A DNA stretch of 64,000 nt from Toxorhynchites rutilus septentrionalis (lineage: Eukaryota; Arthropoda; Insecta; Diptera; Culicidae), in the NCBI RefSeq assembly GCF_029784135.1, contig NC_073745.1:66816105-66880104 (forward strand), in the 5' to 3' direction. Of the stretch, positions 37,698-50,311 are shown piece after piece (within the stretch, counting starts at the first letter, position 1; each line of letters opens with the position of its first letter). Made by a program: the position numbers and the translations under genes. The notes below the pieces were generated by a model. That model was not told the DNA's origin, searched no databases, and saw only the letters and a list, made by a program, of their open reading frames with translations.

Positions 37698-39506
37698 GAC
37701 GAATTTCATGCCAACTCGTCTTAGGAGTTGGCAGCACCATCTCAGATAGCAGTGAAACGTTGTGGATGTTTAGACATGGGTCATTTTAGCAACTTTGCAT
37801 ACTTGAAATATTCGAAAAATAATTAGACTATTTACTTTTTGGAAAAAGACAATTTTTTCTTTTAATTTTTTACAAAAATTTATTACTTAAAAACTATGAT
37901 ACCTACAAGATTCTTGTCAAAAGATGAAATGTAGGAAATTATTCAAATTTTTACAAAAAAAAAATTTGCTGACAAAAAGATGTTTCATTTTCTTCATTTT
38001 TGTCAAAAACGTAATTTTTCAAAATTCCCAAGAATATATATATGAATAGCCTTTAAAATTTCCAACATCGGAAGATGGGCACTTTTACAGGCAAAAAGTT
38101 TTTCGAACAACAACTTTTTCATATTTTCTTTGAAAAAAAAAACAACTTATCCCGATTTTGTTTATAGACATGATAGCGGCATAATGTATTCGACAAAGTT
38201 TTAGATCTTGTTAAAATATAAACTATTGTCGAAGACATCAACTTTCTATCTTTTATAGTTTATGGAATATAAGTAATTTTTGTATAAAGACTCCTGAAAA
38301 AAATAATGTTTTGTTCGTAACATTTTTGTTTGTAAATTCTGTCAAACGTTATTGACATGTTTCCAAATAGAGAAAAGTTAGCAGAGCATTTTAAATGCGT
38401 AAATTTATACATAAAAATGTAACGAATTGAACATGAATAGTATTTTTTCAAATAAAACATGAAAAAGTTGTTGTTCGAAAAACTTTTTCCATGCAAATGT
38501 GCCCATCGTCCGATGTATGGAAAACTCGTTGGAAATTTAAAGGGCTATTTATATCATTTTCTTTCAGAATTTTAAAAGCTTATGTTTTCAAGAAAAATTA
38601 CTTTTAATTTTCAAAATATTTTTTTTCAATGAAATTTTTTTCGAAAAAATTCTTTGGTAATCTTTAATGAAAACCGAACCGTTTTCCGAACAACAACTTT
38701 TTCATGTTTTTCTTTGAAAACATGCTATTAATGTTCTATCCGTTACATTTTTATGTATAAATTATCGCAATTTGCATGATCTGCTAACTTTTCTCTATTT
38801 AGAAACATGTCAAGAACATGTCAAACGTGATAATTTACACACAAAAATGTTACGAGCAAAACATTATTTTTTCAGGAGTCTTCATACAAAAATGACTTAT
38901 ATTCCAAAAACTATAACAGCTAGAATGTTGACGTCTTCGACAAAAGTTCATATTTTAATAAGATCTAAAACTTTGTCGAATACACTATATCGCTATCTTG
39001 ACTTCAAACAAAATTAGGATTAGTTGTTTTTTTTTTTCAAAGAAAACATGAAAAAGTTGTTGGAAAAACTTTTTCCCTGTAAAAGTGCCCGTCTTCCGAT
39101 GTATGGACGACTAGTTGGAAATTTCAAGGGCTATTCATAAATATATTGTTGGGAATTTTAAAAAATAAGTTTTTGAGAAAATAGAATTTTAATTTTTAAA
39201 ATAACTTTTTTGTCAGCAAATTTTTTTTCCAAAAATTTGTTTCTATTTTTTTGTGAAAATTCAAACAATTTCCTACATTTCATCCTTTGACATGAGTTTG
39301 GTAGGTATCATAGTTTTAATGTTATAAATTTTTGTAAAAAATTAAGAAAAAAAAATTTGGCTTTTTCCAAAAAGTAGTCCAATTATGTTTCGAATATTTA
39401 AAGTATGCAAAGTTGCTTAAATGACCCATGTCTTTACACCCACAACGTTTCACTGCTATCTGAAATTGTGCTGCCAACGGCCAGTTCAGTTGGCATGAAA
39501 TTCGTC
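37698..39506. mobile_element. Long inverted-repeat (foldback) element, 1.8 kb, same family as 26168-27491
   Basis: Starts GACGAATTTCATGCCAACTC and ends with GTTGGCATGAAATTCGTC. Matching arms include 'GCACCATCTCAGATAGCAG' with 'CTGCTATCTGAAATTGTGC', and GAAACGTTGTGG with CCACAACGTTTC. Internal inverted blocks, such as CGAACAACAACTTTTTCAT near 38105 and ATGAAAAAGTTGTTGTTCG near 38458, repeat several times. CATA(TA)TGACG flanks are themselves palindromic, so the target duplication is unclear. Confidence 0.8.
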
Positions 39507-39545
39507 ATATGATTTCCATATCCTAGATCTAGATCAGATCTATTA

Positions 39546-40344
39546 CAGGGCGGACTCGATTATATGTGATTCGATTATATACAATTTTGGACTCGATTAT
39601 ATACAGTTTGAAAAAAAAATATTTTTTTTACATTTCAAATATGACTTCAAGAAAAAAAGTAACCTCTGAACGTTAAGGTGGAATTCAAGTGGCTATTATT
39701 TGTATAGTGGGGTAAAAATCGTGATTTTTGATGATTTTGCTTGAATTTTCACCAGAAATTGTTTATATCGATATTGCAGTGAAACTAAGAAAGCTAGAAT
39801 TTAGGTGTCGAAGAACAAATTGTAGAGTGGTTTGAGAACTTTAATTTGGTTGATAGAAACAATCAAATTCAAAATGAATTTCTGGGATAAAACTAATAAT
39901 CACACATTGAAACTTACTAACTTTGAAATTTTCACTTACAAAACAGTTATTTAAATCTACTAATTTAGATGTTTCACTACTATATCCTGTACTAAATTTT
40001 CTCATCTTTCAAATGAAGGCAACATAATTGGCTTAAGTAGCGTTCTTTTTAGTGTAGAGCCAGTTTGAGTCAACAGAGGCTGAAACAAAAAAAGTTTTAT
40101 AACTCTGTCATTGTTGAAATTCGAACATATGCGTAGAAGGATTAAATATGATCATCTATCACCTTCTGAGAGATTCTGGAGAAAAATATGTTTTTCATGT
40201 GAGAAAGGTGATTGCTGACTTTAAGGGGATGAATAAAAAATTAAATTCTTCTTTTATTAATAAACGACATCGATATATTCGACATCGATTCGATTATATA
40301 CAGTGAAAAGAAATCGGAGACTGCATATAATCGAGTCCACGCTG
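39546..40344. mobile_element. Complete pogo-like MITE, 799 bp
   Basis: Begins CAGGGCGGACTCGATTATA and ends with TATAATCGAGTCCACGCTG, TA on both sides (39544-39545, 40345-40346). Uninterrupted relative of the broken copies at 386-2042 and 8398-12349 (inverted to both). No ORF, so mobilised in trans if at all. Confidence 0.8.
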
Positions 40345-40346
40345 TA

Positions 40347-43300
40347 TTTTAATTCTAGAATGAGATATCAAATTCAGATTGAGATCCTCGATTTCCGGTC
40401 ACATATCGCAAATGTTAACCTCCAAGCTACAAATTCAAGATCAAGATTCTGATTCCAAATACCTGATTAACATTTTACTCCCAGAACTTTATTTCAAGCT
40501 CAAGTTTTGAAACCAAATTTTTAATCGAATTTCGAATTAATTGTTTTCCTTTGCCAGAATAGCTAAGACCTGCGCTTGAGAATATGTGTTGTCTACACAG
40601 AGAATAAATATTTAATTTTTTTAAAAGAGAGAACCGATGGAATAAATTCCATTATTAAGCTCATTGAAAATAAGCTAAATAATAAAATTGAGAATAATCA
40701 AATAATTGAGATATGCGTAAAAACAACATTTAACAATATTGTGCATTGTGTACAAAAACTATGCAATAAGTTTCAGATTCAATTCAAATTCAAACTCTGT
40801 CTCAAAATTCCGTGCTCATTTTGTAGATTTAGGATTCAAATGTTCAGATTCTGAGATCACTTACTCGTGTTACAGATTCTACATTTATAGTTTCAAATGC
40901 TAGATTTAAATTTCAGATTGGAAATTCCCAAATTTAAAAATTCGTTTATAGACTTCGAATCCTTGAACCCAATACAGGTTTATATTCCAATGATACCCAA
41001 ATAATCAATAAGTATAACGTACAGCATGGGATTAGTTTTATAAGCTACTTCAAAGACCGCTTTTGACTGATTGACGGATTCTGATTATTGAATTCCTAAT
41101 GTTAAAGGATTTTTGATTAAAAATGCTAGTTTCAAGATTCGAATATTAAATCGGTGGTTTCGAAGCCAAATTCATTCAAGATTTCAGTTCAAAATAAAAT
41201 CTGGTATTCAATCTTGAATTTGATTTTTTTTTGTTCGCGCAATTATTTTGTGGAATCAGCTTCCAGCTAACATTCATACAATTAGCTGAAAAATTGTGGG
41301 CTTCTACGATATAATTAAGTTTAATCAATTTAGTGTTTAGTTTGAATAAAACAAAAAAATAAGGTTAGAAACCTAGAAATCGATTGTAGGAATTCATTAG
41401 CGAAAACTCTTACTCTACAAGTATAGCAATGAATACATAAAATGAATTTGAAGTTTAAAGTTTACAGAACTGAATTTAGAATCCAGTTTTTGGAACAGAA
41501 AATCTAAAATATGGCGTTAGAGGTAGAATTGAATAATAAAATACATTAAAGCCGAAATTCAGAGTCGAAATTTGAATTTGATTTTAGCAAAAATACAGAA
41601 CAGAACTTGAGATACGAATCGGAAATCAGATTGCCGATTTTGATTGCGAAACTTAAAATAGTGAATCCAAAACTGTTAATACCGTATTTGCGATCGGAGA
41701 TCTAGAACTGCAAATAGTTCTTGGCATGGATATCGGATTCTGGAATCTGAAGCATAGTTATTTAGCGGCTAATCACGACCAGGATCTGAAATCATTGTCT
41801 TTATTACGTCTGCGTTTGTTCCATATTCAGAGCGTTTGATTTTTAAATTCTTAAATCAGAGATTTGGAAGCCTGATTCATTGAAGATTCCAATTTCAAAT
41901 GGAATCTAAATGTAAAATCTCATTTCTGAAACAGAAAATCTAAAATCTGTGTCTAAAACCCGGCCTTAGTATTAGAATTTTATAATGAAATAAATCAAAA
42001 GCAGAATTTTAATCCGGAATTTTACAGTCGATATTTTGAATATAGAATTTTAAAAAACACAGATCTGAATTTGAGATCCAAATCGGGAATCTGCTATTAA
42101 AATCGTGAATCCGATATTTAAAATGTCCTATTTTCAATCTGAGATCTGGAATTGCAAATAGTTCTGGGCTTGCATCTCTCGGATTCCGGAATCTCAAATA
42201 TACAATCTAGTCGAGAACTGATATCATGAGTTTGAATCTCGGCCTGGATCTGGAATATTAGTTCAAAATCTTAAATTCAATTCGAGGATATGATTCTGAA
42301 TCTGCGTTTTTTTTTTCATTAATTAAATAATATTCATTCAAAATTTCTGTTTCAAATGGAATCTGAAATGTAGATTTCTAGAATCTGTATCTAAAATACG
42401 ATCCCAGTAGTGATATGAATCTAATAATGAAGCAAATCAAAACCAGAATTTGAGTCCGGAATTCAAAGACGAAATCTTGGATTTGAATCTCGGAGTCAGG
42501 AATTTGAAGTATAGAATCGAGTCTAGAGTCTGAATCTACACAAGTATTTGAAATCTTGGTCTAGATTTCAAAATTTTTATAGGATATAAATCTTGTATGC
42601 GTTTGTTCCGAATCTGGTTTTAAAATCATGAATCCGTTACTTTAAACTCCGTAATCTGATACATAGAATCTAGTCTAGAAATTAAATCTAGAATCTGAAT
42701 CACGGGCATGGATCTGAAATTGTAGTCCAAAATTTTGAAATCCTAAAGAATATAAATCCGAATCTGCGACTATTCTATATTCATAGCGTAGAGTTGTGGA
42801 ATCGATTCCTTAATCATAGATTTTGAAGCCTGATCCTTTTAAGATTTTAGTTTCAAATGGAATCGCGAATGTAGAGTCTCGGAAATCTTAGATTTGAATT
42901 TCAAATTTCAAATTTACATAACTGAATTTGAGATCAGATTTTAGAATCTATCATTGAAATCGTGAATTCTAAACTTTAAATTCTGAAGTACAGAATCTAG
43001 TCTAGAACTTGCAGCCAGAGTCCGGATCTCATGTCTTTGGAATAGTAAATCCAGAATCTGTATCTATAATCCAATCCTAGAATTAGAGTCTATTAATTCG
43101 TTATTTATTATTAATTTATTATCAAAATCAAAATATGAATCCGGAATCCCGAGTCCATATTTTGAACTTAGACTTCGAAATTTACAGAACTGAATTTGAG
43201 ATCCAAGTCGAAAATCTGCTATCGAAATCGTGAATCCGAAACATGGAATGCCGTATTTGCAAACTGAGATCTGGGATTGCAAAAAGTGTTTCGGGCTTTC

Positions 43301-43900
43301 GGATTCTGGAATCTGAAGTATAGAGCCTAGTCTAGAATTTACATCTAGAGTCTGAATGTTGGCTGGATCTGGACTGTTAATCTAAAATTTTGAATTCAAG
43401 TCTAGGATATAAATATAAAAATGTATATGCCCTATCATAGCGTAGATATCTGAATTCAATAAATAAAATTCCGAAATCTGATGATAAAATCGTGAAACTG
43501 AAACACACAATACTCTATTTTCAATTTATGATCTGAAATTGCAGATAGTTCTGAGCTTGGATCTCTCGGATCCTTGAATCTCAAGTATATAGTCTAGTCG
43601 AGAATTTAAATCTAGAGTCGGAATCTCGGCCCGGATCTGGAATTTTAGTCCAACATCTTAAATTCGAGTCTAGAATATGATTCTGAATCTGCGTTTATGC
43701 CATATTCATAGCTTTGATTCTTGGATTCAATTTTCAAATCAGAGATTTTTGAGCCTGATTTATTCGAAATATCGTTCAGCTTCTCATGTCTAGATATCAT
43801 CCCTATCAGCGCCTTCGGGTAGCGGAATACATGATCTGTTCTGAAAGTTTTTATGGATTTTGTTTTCCCGTTTTTTATCATCCAAGCTTAAGGATAAAAT
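40347..43900. repeat. Satellite-like degenerate GAATCT arrays, ~3.5 kb
   Basis: The + strand is filled with variants of GAATCTGGAATCTGAA. From about 41400 longer units emerge: blocks such as GAATTTGAGATCCAA, AAAATCGTGAATCCGA, 'GAGATCTGGAATTGCAAATAG' in pieces, and TCTAGTC(G/T)AGAA recur near 41600, 42070, 42900, 43190 and 43470 at irregular 260-450 bp spacing. ORFs within are artefacts. Confidence 0.75.
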
Positions 43901-45167
43901 TTAACTGGATACTAAATTCATGAACTTGTACATTGTATGGTGAGGTGGTGGAGGTCTCTCAAGAGATAATAAAAAAAGGAAATCAACATAAAGAATGGAA
44001 CGCTCTACCCACTCGCAGGGGGTTTAAAGAGAATCATGTTCATTAGATTGGTTTACGATCGGTAATCCCGAATAAGCAAAAAAATTCATCAACGTGTGTT
44101 AAGCGAATATTTTACAGAAATCAATGTGGCAATGTGTGGGTGTTCTAAATTCACCACATCAATCGAGCATACCACCGTAATTGTTTGAGGAAGGTTTTCG
44201 CAGAACCGAACCATTCATTATTTTTGGCTCTTGAGGTCTTCTGGTGAGATTACTTAATTGAAATATATTTACGTTATTCAGGCGAACAGACAGTGAACAT
44301 CATAACAAGTTGGGTAGTTAATTCAAGTACATATGTGAAGAGAAATCAATCCAACCAGAACAATCATAGAATCGAATCTCATTACGAAGAAAATTCAATC
44401 AGACCTCCCACTATCGCAGAGAAACACGGTTCACATATTGTACCTAATAGAGATCCTCAGTAACGAAGAGACAATCCCCCGATTCGTCTCAAGGGTTCGA
44501 AATGAGTTCCCAAGAAAACAACGCCGGCGTGGTAATCAATTTTCCTTCGCGAAATACGACGCCGTCGACGAGACACAAGAGATCTATTTTAAAAACAACC
44601 AAGACCTTTTCGGTTCGCATCTGCCAAACAACGAAAAAAAAATCCCTTTTTCTCATATCATTACATTCGTCACAAGCGCTCTCGACGCTGGACGTGATGC
44701 AGACGCTACGACGACGTCTGTTATTACGTTTTGCGTAACTCGCAACGCCGTTGCGCCACACCGACCCCGATGGGACCAATCTTGTTCGGCCCGAGGTGAT
44801 GATGCGTATCGCCGCCGCCGCACAACAACCCCCGGCGCCATCCGTTACATCCCGACATTTGTCTCTCCGACGGTGCGTGACACGACGACGGATGGAAGCA
44901 GGAATCTATTTGCATCGTCGATCACACACATCCTTCCATCGCGTGCGAAGCAAAGAACAAAACAAAGCGACCCGACCCGAAACGGTCATCATGATGATTA
45001 CTCTCGAGTCCTATTCGTCGAAATACACGCACATTTCGCGTTAAAATTTATTACCCATTCCGTCGTCCGTTCGAGAAATTGATGCTCGCCACGCGATTCT
45101 CTCGATGCAGTCATCTTTCTGTTATTCTAATGGTTGTCTTTTTTTTCTCCTCTCATCCCCCTTTCAG
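43901..45167. other. Unique 3' part of intron 2
   Basis: No repeats recognised. The ORF at 44438-45082 (214 codons) has no domain and overlaps opposite-strand ORFs; CpG-containing ACGACGACG text near 44700-44900 inflates ORF length. The acceptor of exon 3 ends this region. Confidence 0.35.
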
Positions 45168-48100
45168 GTCACAACAAGAAGGGATTCCCCACGAATCCGA
45201 TGTTCCCGGGGGATATCCCATCGTACTCGCCACCGTTTCGGGCCTCGTTCACGCCTCCACTGCCTCGCAATTACACTAATCCGTTCGCGGACAAACCGAC
45301 CCTGCGGGGCACCAACAGTGACAGCGCCATCATCAACACCGGTAGCTACGTGAATCGTCGTCCACTGCCACCGCCCAGCTTGATGCCCGGCCACGAGCGA
45401 ATTCCCATCCGGCCGGATCTGAACGGGTCGGGAGGGAGTCCCCAGCAGAAACCGCTGCATCCCCAGGACATTGCCAACGGCGGTGGCGGCGGGGGAGGAG
45501 TCGGTCTTGCACCTCCGGTCATTGGGGGTCCCTCGAGTTCGTCCCAATCGATCGAGGCGCAGCGCAAGAAGGCGCTGAACACACCCTCGGAGAAGAGCAA
45601 CAAGCTGGATTCGGCCAAGAGCTACGGAGTGGACAATAAGTTCATGCTGGACGCAAATGGGGGGAACTCCAGTGCAATACTGCCAAACGGGATGCATTTC
45701 CCGTCGATTTCAAGGATACTGAGTGGGTCCAATGGGCGCACGCAAACGATTCCGGACGTGTTGCTGCGGTCGGTGACTTCGGCGCCAAGGCCAAACCAAC
45801 CGACGTTCGATCTCAACCCACCGGTGACATCGCTGAGCAATGCGAAGACGCTGAACAAGGGTAATCAGGGTGATCGGAGTGAGGATGAGAGCGATGATTT
45901 CGAGGGAGGGAATGAGAACAGTGGTAGGGATCAGGGCGATGAAGATGACGATGAGGAGGACGATGACTCGGTTGTGGTGGAGAAGGACGGCGGGGGTTTC
46001 TATTCGACCCAGGCGCAAAGTGTTCAAACCAGCACGGTGAGTTCGTTTATGCATTTGTCCTCCTCGTCGTCTCCGATTACGCAGAAGATGCCGAATCTGA
46101 ACCTCAAGTCGGTGATGATCAAGGCGAACGCCAGCGGCGAAGATGGTCAATTAGGTAGCGGAGGATACGCTAACGATAGGAACTTCGCTAGCGACATTGA
46201 AGATATCAGCACGTGGACGATCGCGTGGAACATCCACGTGTATCTGTCGGCAATACTGTTCACCATCCTTGCCGTGTACTCGATATTTAAGATAATTTTC
46301 TACGATAAGCTAACGCATCTTTTCTCGCAATCGTACTTCATCAGCATCCATCTGATTCTGATCATAATCTGCTTGCTGCGCATTTTCTACCTTTGCTACG
46401 ACGCGTACAATATCCACTTTAGCTTTAATCTCTTTACCTCCGAGCTTCTGCTGAACCTTCCGCTGACTTTCCTCACGACGACCTTCGCCATTTTGATCCT
46501 GTTTCTGTTGCTGAGGTCGATCAACCACAAAACCAACCGGTACAGCTCGATTCTCCGTCCACTAACGATCATGATCGGTTCCGGGGTGCATGTGGGGCTC
46601 TGCGTGACCCTCCATCTGGTGGAATCGTACGAAACCCAGCAGTTCTACCACAAGCAGGCCCAGCTGATGGCCAACAGCCGGGGCGGACAGAGTGGCCATG
46701 GACCCACCAACATTCAAATCCCACCGCGAGTACTGTCGCTGATCTGCCAGATCATCTACATCTTCATCTGCCTCTCGCTGGGGATCCTCTATCTCTACAT
46801 GTACCGTCTGTTGAAGCGCATTTTGCACAAGAGCCAGAACTACATCCACGGGTACAACAATTTGTCGTACGCGATCCACATCACGATCGCGACCGCCCTG
46901 CTGTTCATTCTGCTGGCGGCGCTGCAAATCTACGGTGCCATCAGTATCAGCTCTCAGACGAAGGTGAAACTGTCGCCGAACAACAACCTGAACGATGGGT
47001 CCGCCAAGAAGACCCTGTGGGCTTCGCACATCGAGATCGATTGGTTCCAGTGGGGCTACCAGTTCAGCCTGCGGTTCATTGAGATCGTGATCATCGCGCT
47101 GCTCTCGTGGGTCACCGGACTGAAGACGGGAACGTCGAAGGTGATCCAGCGGGAGAAGGACATGGAGCAGCCGAACGCGAGTGGGTTTGCCCTGTTCCCG
47201 TGCACTTCGTCCTCCAGCCAGGAGAACTTCGAGACGGACTATCCGGCGGTTTGCAACGCTAACACGAATCTGCACACGTACACACTGCGCACGGGGAAAC
47301 CGATCTACGACGATAACTTTGCGCTGAACTCGTTGAACTTGGAGCAGAACAGCAACCAGGATTTGCAGCTGGGACCGGGTGGCGTTGGGGGCGAGTTCCA
47401 GCGGTCGATCGAGACCAACAGTATGCGGTCGAGTTCGCACAATTACAGTAACAACTACAACGGTAGCCAGCAGGCGGATGGGCACGAGGATTTCATGAAC
47501 GATGGCGATCAGATGCCGGATCATTACGAGAACCCGAACTTTGAGCTGAAGCATCACCACCATCGGGGGGTGGTGGAATCGCAGGGTGGTGGTGGTCCTC
47601 AGTATCACGATATCATAGACAACTGCTACTCGGAACCGATCAACGCGCCACCGTACGATACGAAGAGTCTGCGGGGGGCGGCGATACCTCCGGTGCATAT
47701 GCCACCGCAGGGGCCGAGGAACTATGATTTCCAGAACTTCGAAAGGCCATCCTTCGAGCAAGCTCCCTCGTCGCAGTCGATTTCGCGGGGTGAGTTCAGG
47801 GCTTCGAAGAATCTGAAGACGCTGAAGAATAGCGGTGGAGTTGGCGGTGGCGTTGTCGGTGCCGGCGCGGGTCAGGCAAGTTATGACGGTGCGAACACGA
47901 TGGGTCATCATCACTATAACCACTTCAACAACTACAATGATTCGTTCGAGCGACGGATTGGGGTTCGGAAGAGCGGTACGCTGAACAACATCGGTGGGAT
48001 GCATTTCAACCAGCACGTGGGGGGAAGTGGGCGGAACAATAACAACTCCAACTCGTCGGCTTCGTCTTCGACTTCATCGAACAATCGTGGTGCAATACAT

Positions 48101-48778
48101 CAGCAGCAGCTGCAGCAGCAGCAACAGCAAGGTCCGGGCCAGGGAAGACCTCCGCGAGGAGTTGGTCCCGAGAGGCACCTCAACGGTGCTCAGACGTTGA
48201 GTTCGTCCGGTCGGGGAGTCCCGGATCATCACCATCATCACCACCACCACCCGCAGGCAGCTCCGCGAAATCTCCCCGGTGGAGATTTTGTACATCCGGG
48301 AAGCTTCAACGATCGGCTAGCGAACGGGGCGGATCACCATTCGTCCCAGGACAACATCAACAACTTCGACGACAACAGCAGTTCGGCGAGTTATTACCAC
48401 AGCAAGAAACGCTCGCGGGAATCCTCCAGCTCGAGCTACACCGGGTTCAACACAAACAACAACAACGGAACCAGTGATCATGGCCCGCAGAACCTGGAAC
48501 CGGGCGGTAGTTCCTCGCCGACGATGTCCGGCTCGAACGTGCCCATCAATGGACTGAACGGTATCGGTGGGGGAGGTAGCAGCTCGGGTGGATCGTCCAG
48601 TGGGGTTCTACCGGGGAAGATTGCCCCCGTTGGCGTCCCCACTGGAGCCGCCTCTGGTGATAGCTCGTCGATGCTGGTCGCCGAGCAAGGTTTCGTGCGG
48701 TTCCGGGCCCTCGAGGACCCCACACTTAGCTCGCGAACCAACCTTAGAGATAAGAACAAACTATTTATGAATTCTTAG
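45168..48778 (+). CDS. Exon 3 of PRRT3/4-like seven-helix membrane protein (residues 357-1559)
   Basis: Acceptor CCCTTTCAG ends at 45167; the stop is TAG 48776-48778. Residues 358-709 are Pro/Gly/Ser-rich with an acidic patch near 613 (GDEDDDEEDDD). Seven hydrophobic helices follow at about 710-734, 745-770, 783-808, 818-841, 878-905, 924-950 and 985-1008. Loops after helices 1, 3, 5 and 7 are basic (KIIFYDK, RSINHKTNR, LLKRILHKS, KTGTSKVIQREK), predicting N-out, C-in, like a GPCR. IEDISTWTIAWNIHVY before helix 1 resembles the start of the PRRT3/PRRT4 membrane region; family assignment is from memory of that architecture. The tail has polyQ near 1335, eight His near 1377 and ends FRALEDPTLSSRTNLRDKN plus six more residues. 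It is not a rhodopsin-like receptor: no DRY or NPxxY. Function unknown. Confidence 0.85.
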
Positions 48779-49945
48779 AGTTTAATGACCGAACGGCAGC
48801 TGCTGCAACAGCAGCAGCAACTGTAGACCGATGTTCTTTTTTTGCCTACTCTCTCTTAGATTCTGTTTATTCGACTAGGATTTAAAGCGCAAAGGACAGA
48901 ACACACAACATTCGCATGTGTCAGCGATTCCCTCCGCCGTCGGGGGGAACGCCAAACTATGAACGTAATTTTCCCCATCCATTAAAACACACAAACAAAA
49001 ACAAAACAAACAAGTCTCGTTGTAAATAGTTAGCGCGAAGATATGCGGAATTAAGGCGAAACAATTTCAGTCACAAGTGATCGATTTATTACTAATTAGA
49101 AGAAGGTAAAAAAACGGCTACGGCTCTTTAGGAAGTAAGGCAGAAAAAAAAACAATTTGATGACATTTAAATAGCTGTGTATAAAAAAGTATATATATAA
49201 AAAACACACGCAAGAATTTAAGGTTTTGCTGTGCCCCCCATTCGTTGTCGGCCTACGGAAGCCCGTGTCGCCCTTCGTTGTAAATTATTGTTCCTTTCCC
49301 CGTCCCTAGCCAGCAACCCTAAACACATACACACGCGCTCATGATATCCTCGTCTCTTTGGCAGTCACACTATCTCGCTCTCTCTCTCTCGTTCTCTCGT
49401 TCTCTCCCACCGTCTCCGGTCTCTTTCGAATGTGTGTATTCTCCCTTCGGCTGTTCTTTCGCTCTCGCAGTGTGCCCCACTCCCCAACTCCTACTCATTC
49501 CTGGTCCTCCTCCGGCATTGGTATAGAATTGCAGCAGCGGAAAAAACAAGAATCGGAAACTTTTGTGCTATAATTAGAGAGACTCAAAAAAAAGAGGAAC
49601 CCCAGAAAGGAAGAAACTGTAATTAACTTGACAGAAAGCAGCTAAGCAGCGCGAGCAAAGAATTTGATTGCAAAGCAAGATTGAAACAGAAAAGAGATGC
49701 AACCAATTGTGATGATTTAATCCGTCGTTTCACTTTGACACGTTCATACATAGATACACTAAAACACACATAAACACAATGAGATAAGTGTCGATATCTC
49801 GGATGAAACGCTGAATCCTGAAGCGGAAAGTTAACGAAAAACTGACACACAATAGTTAATAGTAAAAACGAGCATAAATAGTTTAGCAAACTCTGAACTG
49901 AAACAAAAAAAAAACAGTAAATAAAACAACAGCCGATGATTTCGT
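48779..49945 (+). other. Proximal 3' UTR of the main gene
   Basis: Unique A-rich sequence after the stop, with CT-rich tracts (49369-49410). It opens with 15 further sense codons in frame, to TAG at 48824-48826. No other gene is seen. Confidence 0.6.
49920..49925 (+). terminator. Candidate poly(A) signal AATAAA
   Basis: AATAAA at 49920-49925, followed within 20-70 bp by G/T-rich text (TTTCGTGTAATAG, ATTGTTTTTTAAAG). Plausible proximal polyadenylation site; other AATAAA matches occur downstream. Confidence 0.4.
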
Positions 49946-50238
49946 GTAATAGTATTCGTTCTAGTTTAATATGGTTTCATCGATTGTTTTTTAAAGTTTT
50001 GTATATTTACAACTTCAATTGGTTTTTAAGTTCCCGCACAACGCTTAGGTCCCCCTCATAAGAGGGAGCACTACTTCGAACGTCCAGCAGCTGCAGCTTC
50101 GCTCGCCACTTTGAAGAGCGGCTTGTGTCAGCAGAGTCGACAGTCGGAGGTGTGGATTAATCGTGGTCAAACTGTGAAAATTTGAGGCATTTCCCTCTCT
50201 GTGGCCAGGAACAAGCTCAAGACTGATATATTAAGAGG
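49946..50238. other. Unrecognised downstream sequence
   Basis: A CAGCAGCTGCAGC-containing block near 50082 and no ORF; could be distal 3' UTR. Confidence 0.3.
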
Positions 50239-50311
50239 AATAACCACTCATCAGCTTCTCATAGTTCATCGTTACCTGGGATGAACTATGAGGAGCTGAT
50301 GAGTGGTTATT
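50239..50311. ncRNA. Near-perfect 32-bp stem hairpin, candidate small-RNA precursor
   Basis: Arm 50239-50270 (starts AATAACCACTCATCAGC) pairs with 50280-50311 (ends GATGAGTGGTTATT) at 31 of 32 positions; the exception is T opposite G and would be a wobble pair. The loop is 9 nt (GTTACCTGG). The length suits a pre-miRNA or siRNA hairpin, but animal pre-miRNAs usually have more bulges, so a recent inverted duplication or tiny MITE is equally possible. Not recognised as a known miRNA. Confidence 0.4.

Noticed and set aside
41400..43900. CRISPR-like array
   Set aside because: Repeats are degenerate and irregular, with no constant repeat/spacer pattern, and the DNA is eukaryotic.
44438..45082. 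214-codon ORF before exon 3 as coding
   Set aside because: No domain, overlapping ORFs on the other strand, and the frame is not connected to the acceptor phase.
45134..45167. Exon 3 read as an independent gene from the open frame starting at 45134
   Set aside because: The first 11 codons are the intron's pyrimidine tract; CAG at 45165-45167 is a clear acceptor and the phase matches exon 2.
46562..48016. 484-codon ORF on the minus strand
   Set aside because: Antisense shadow of exon 3; its sequence is Val/Arg/Leu-rich mirror text without domains, caused by codon bias of the real frame.
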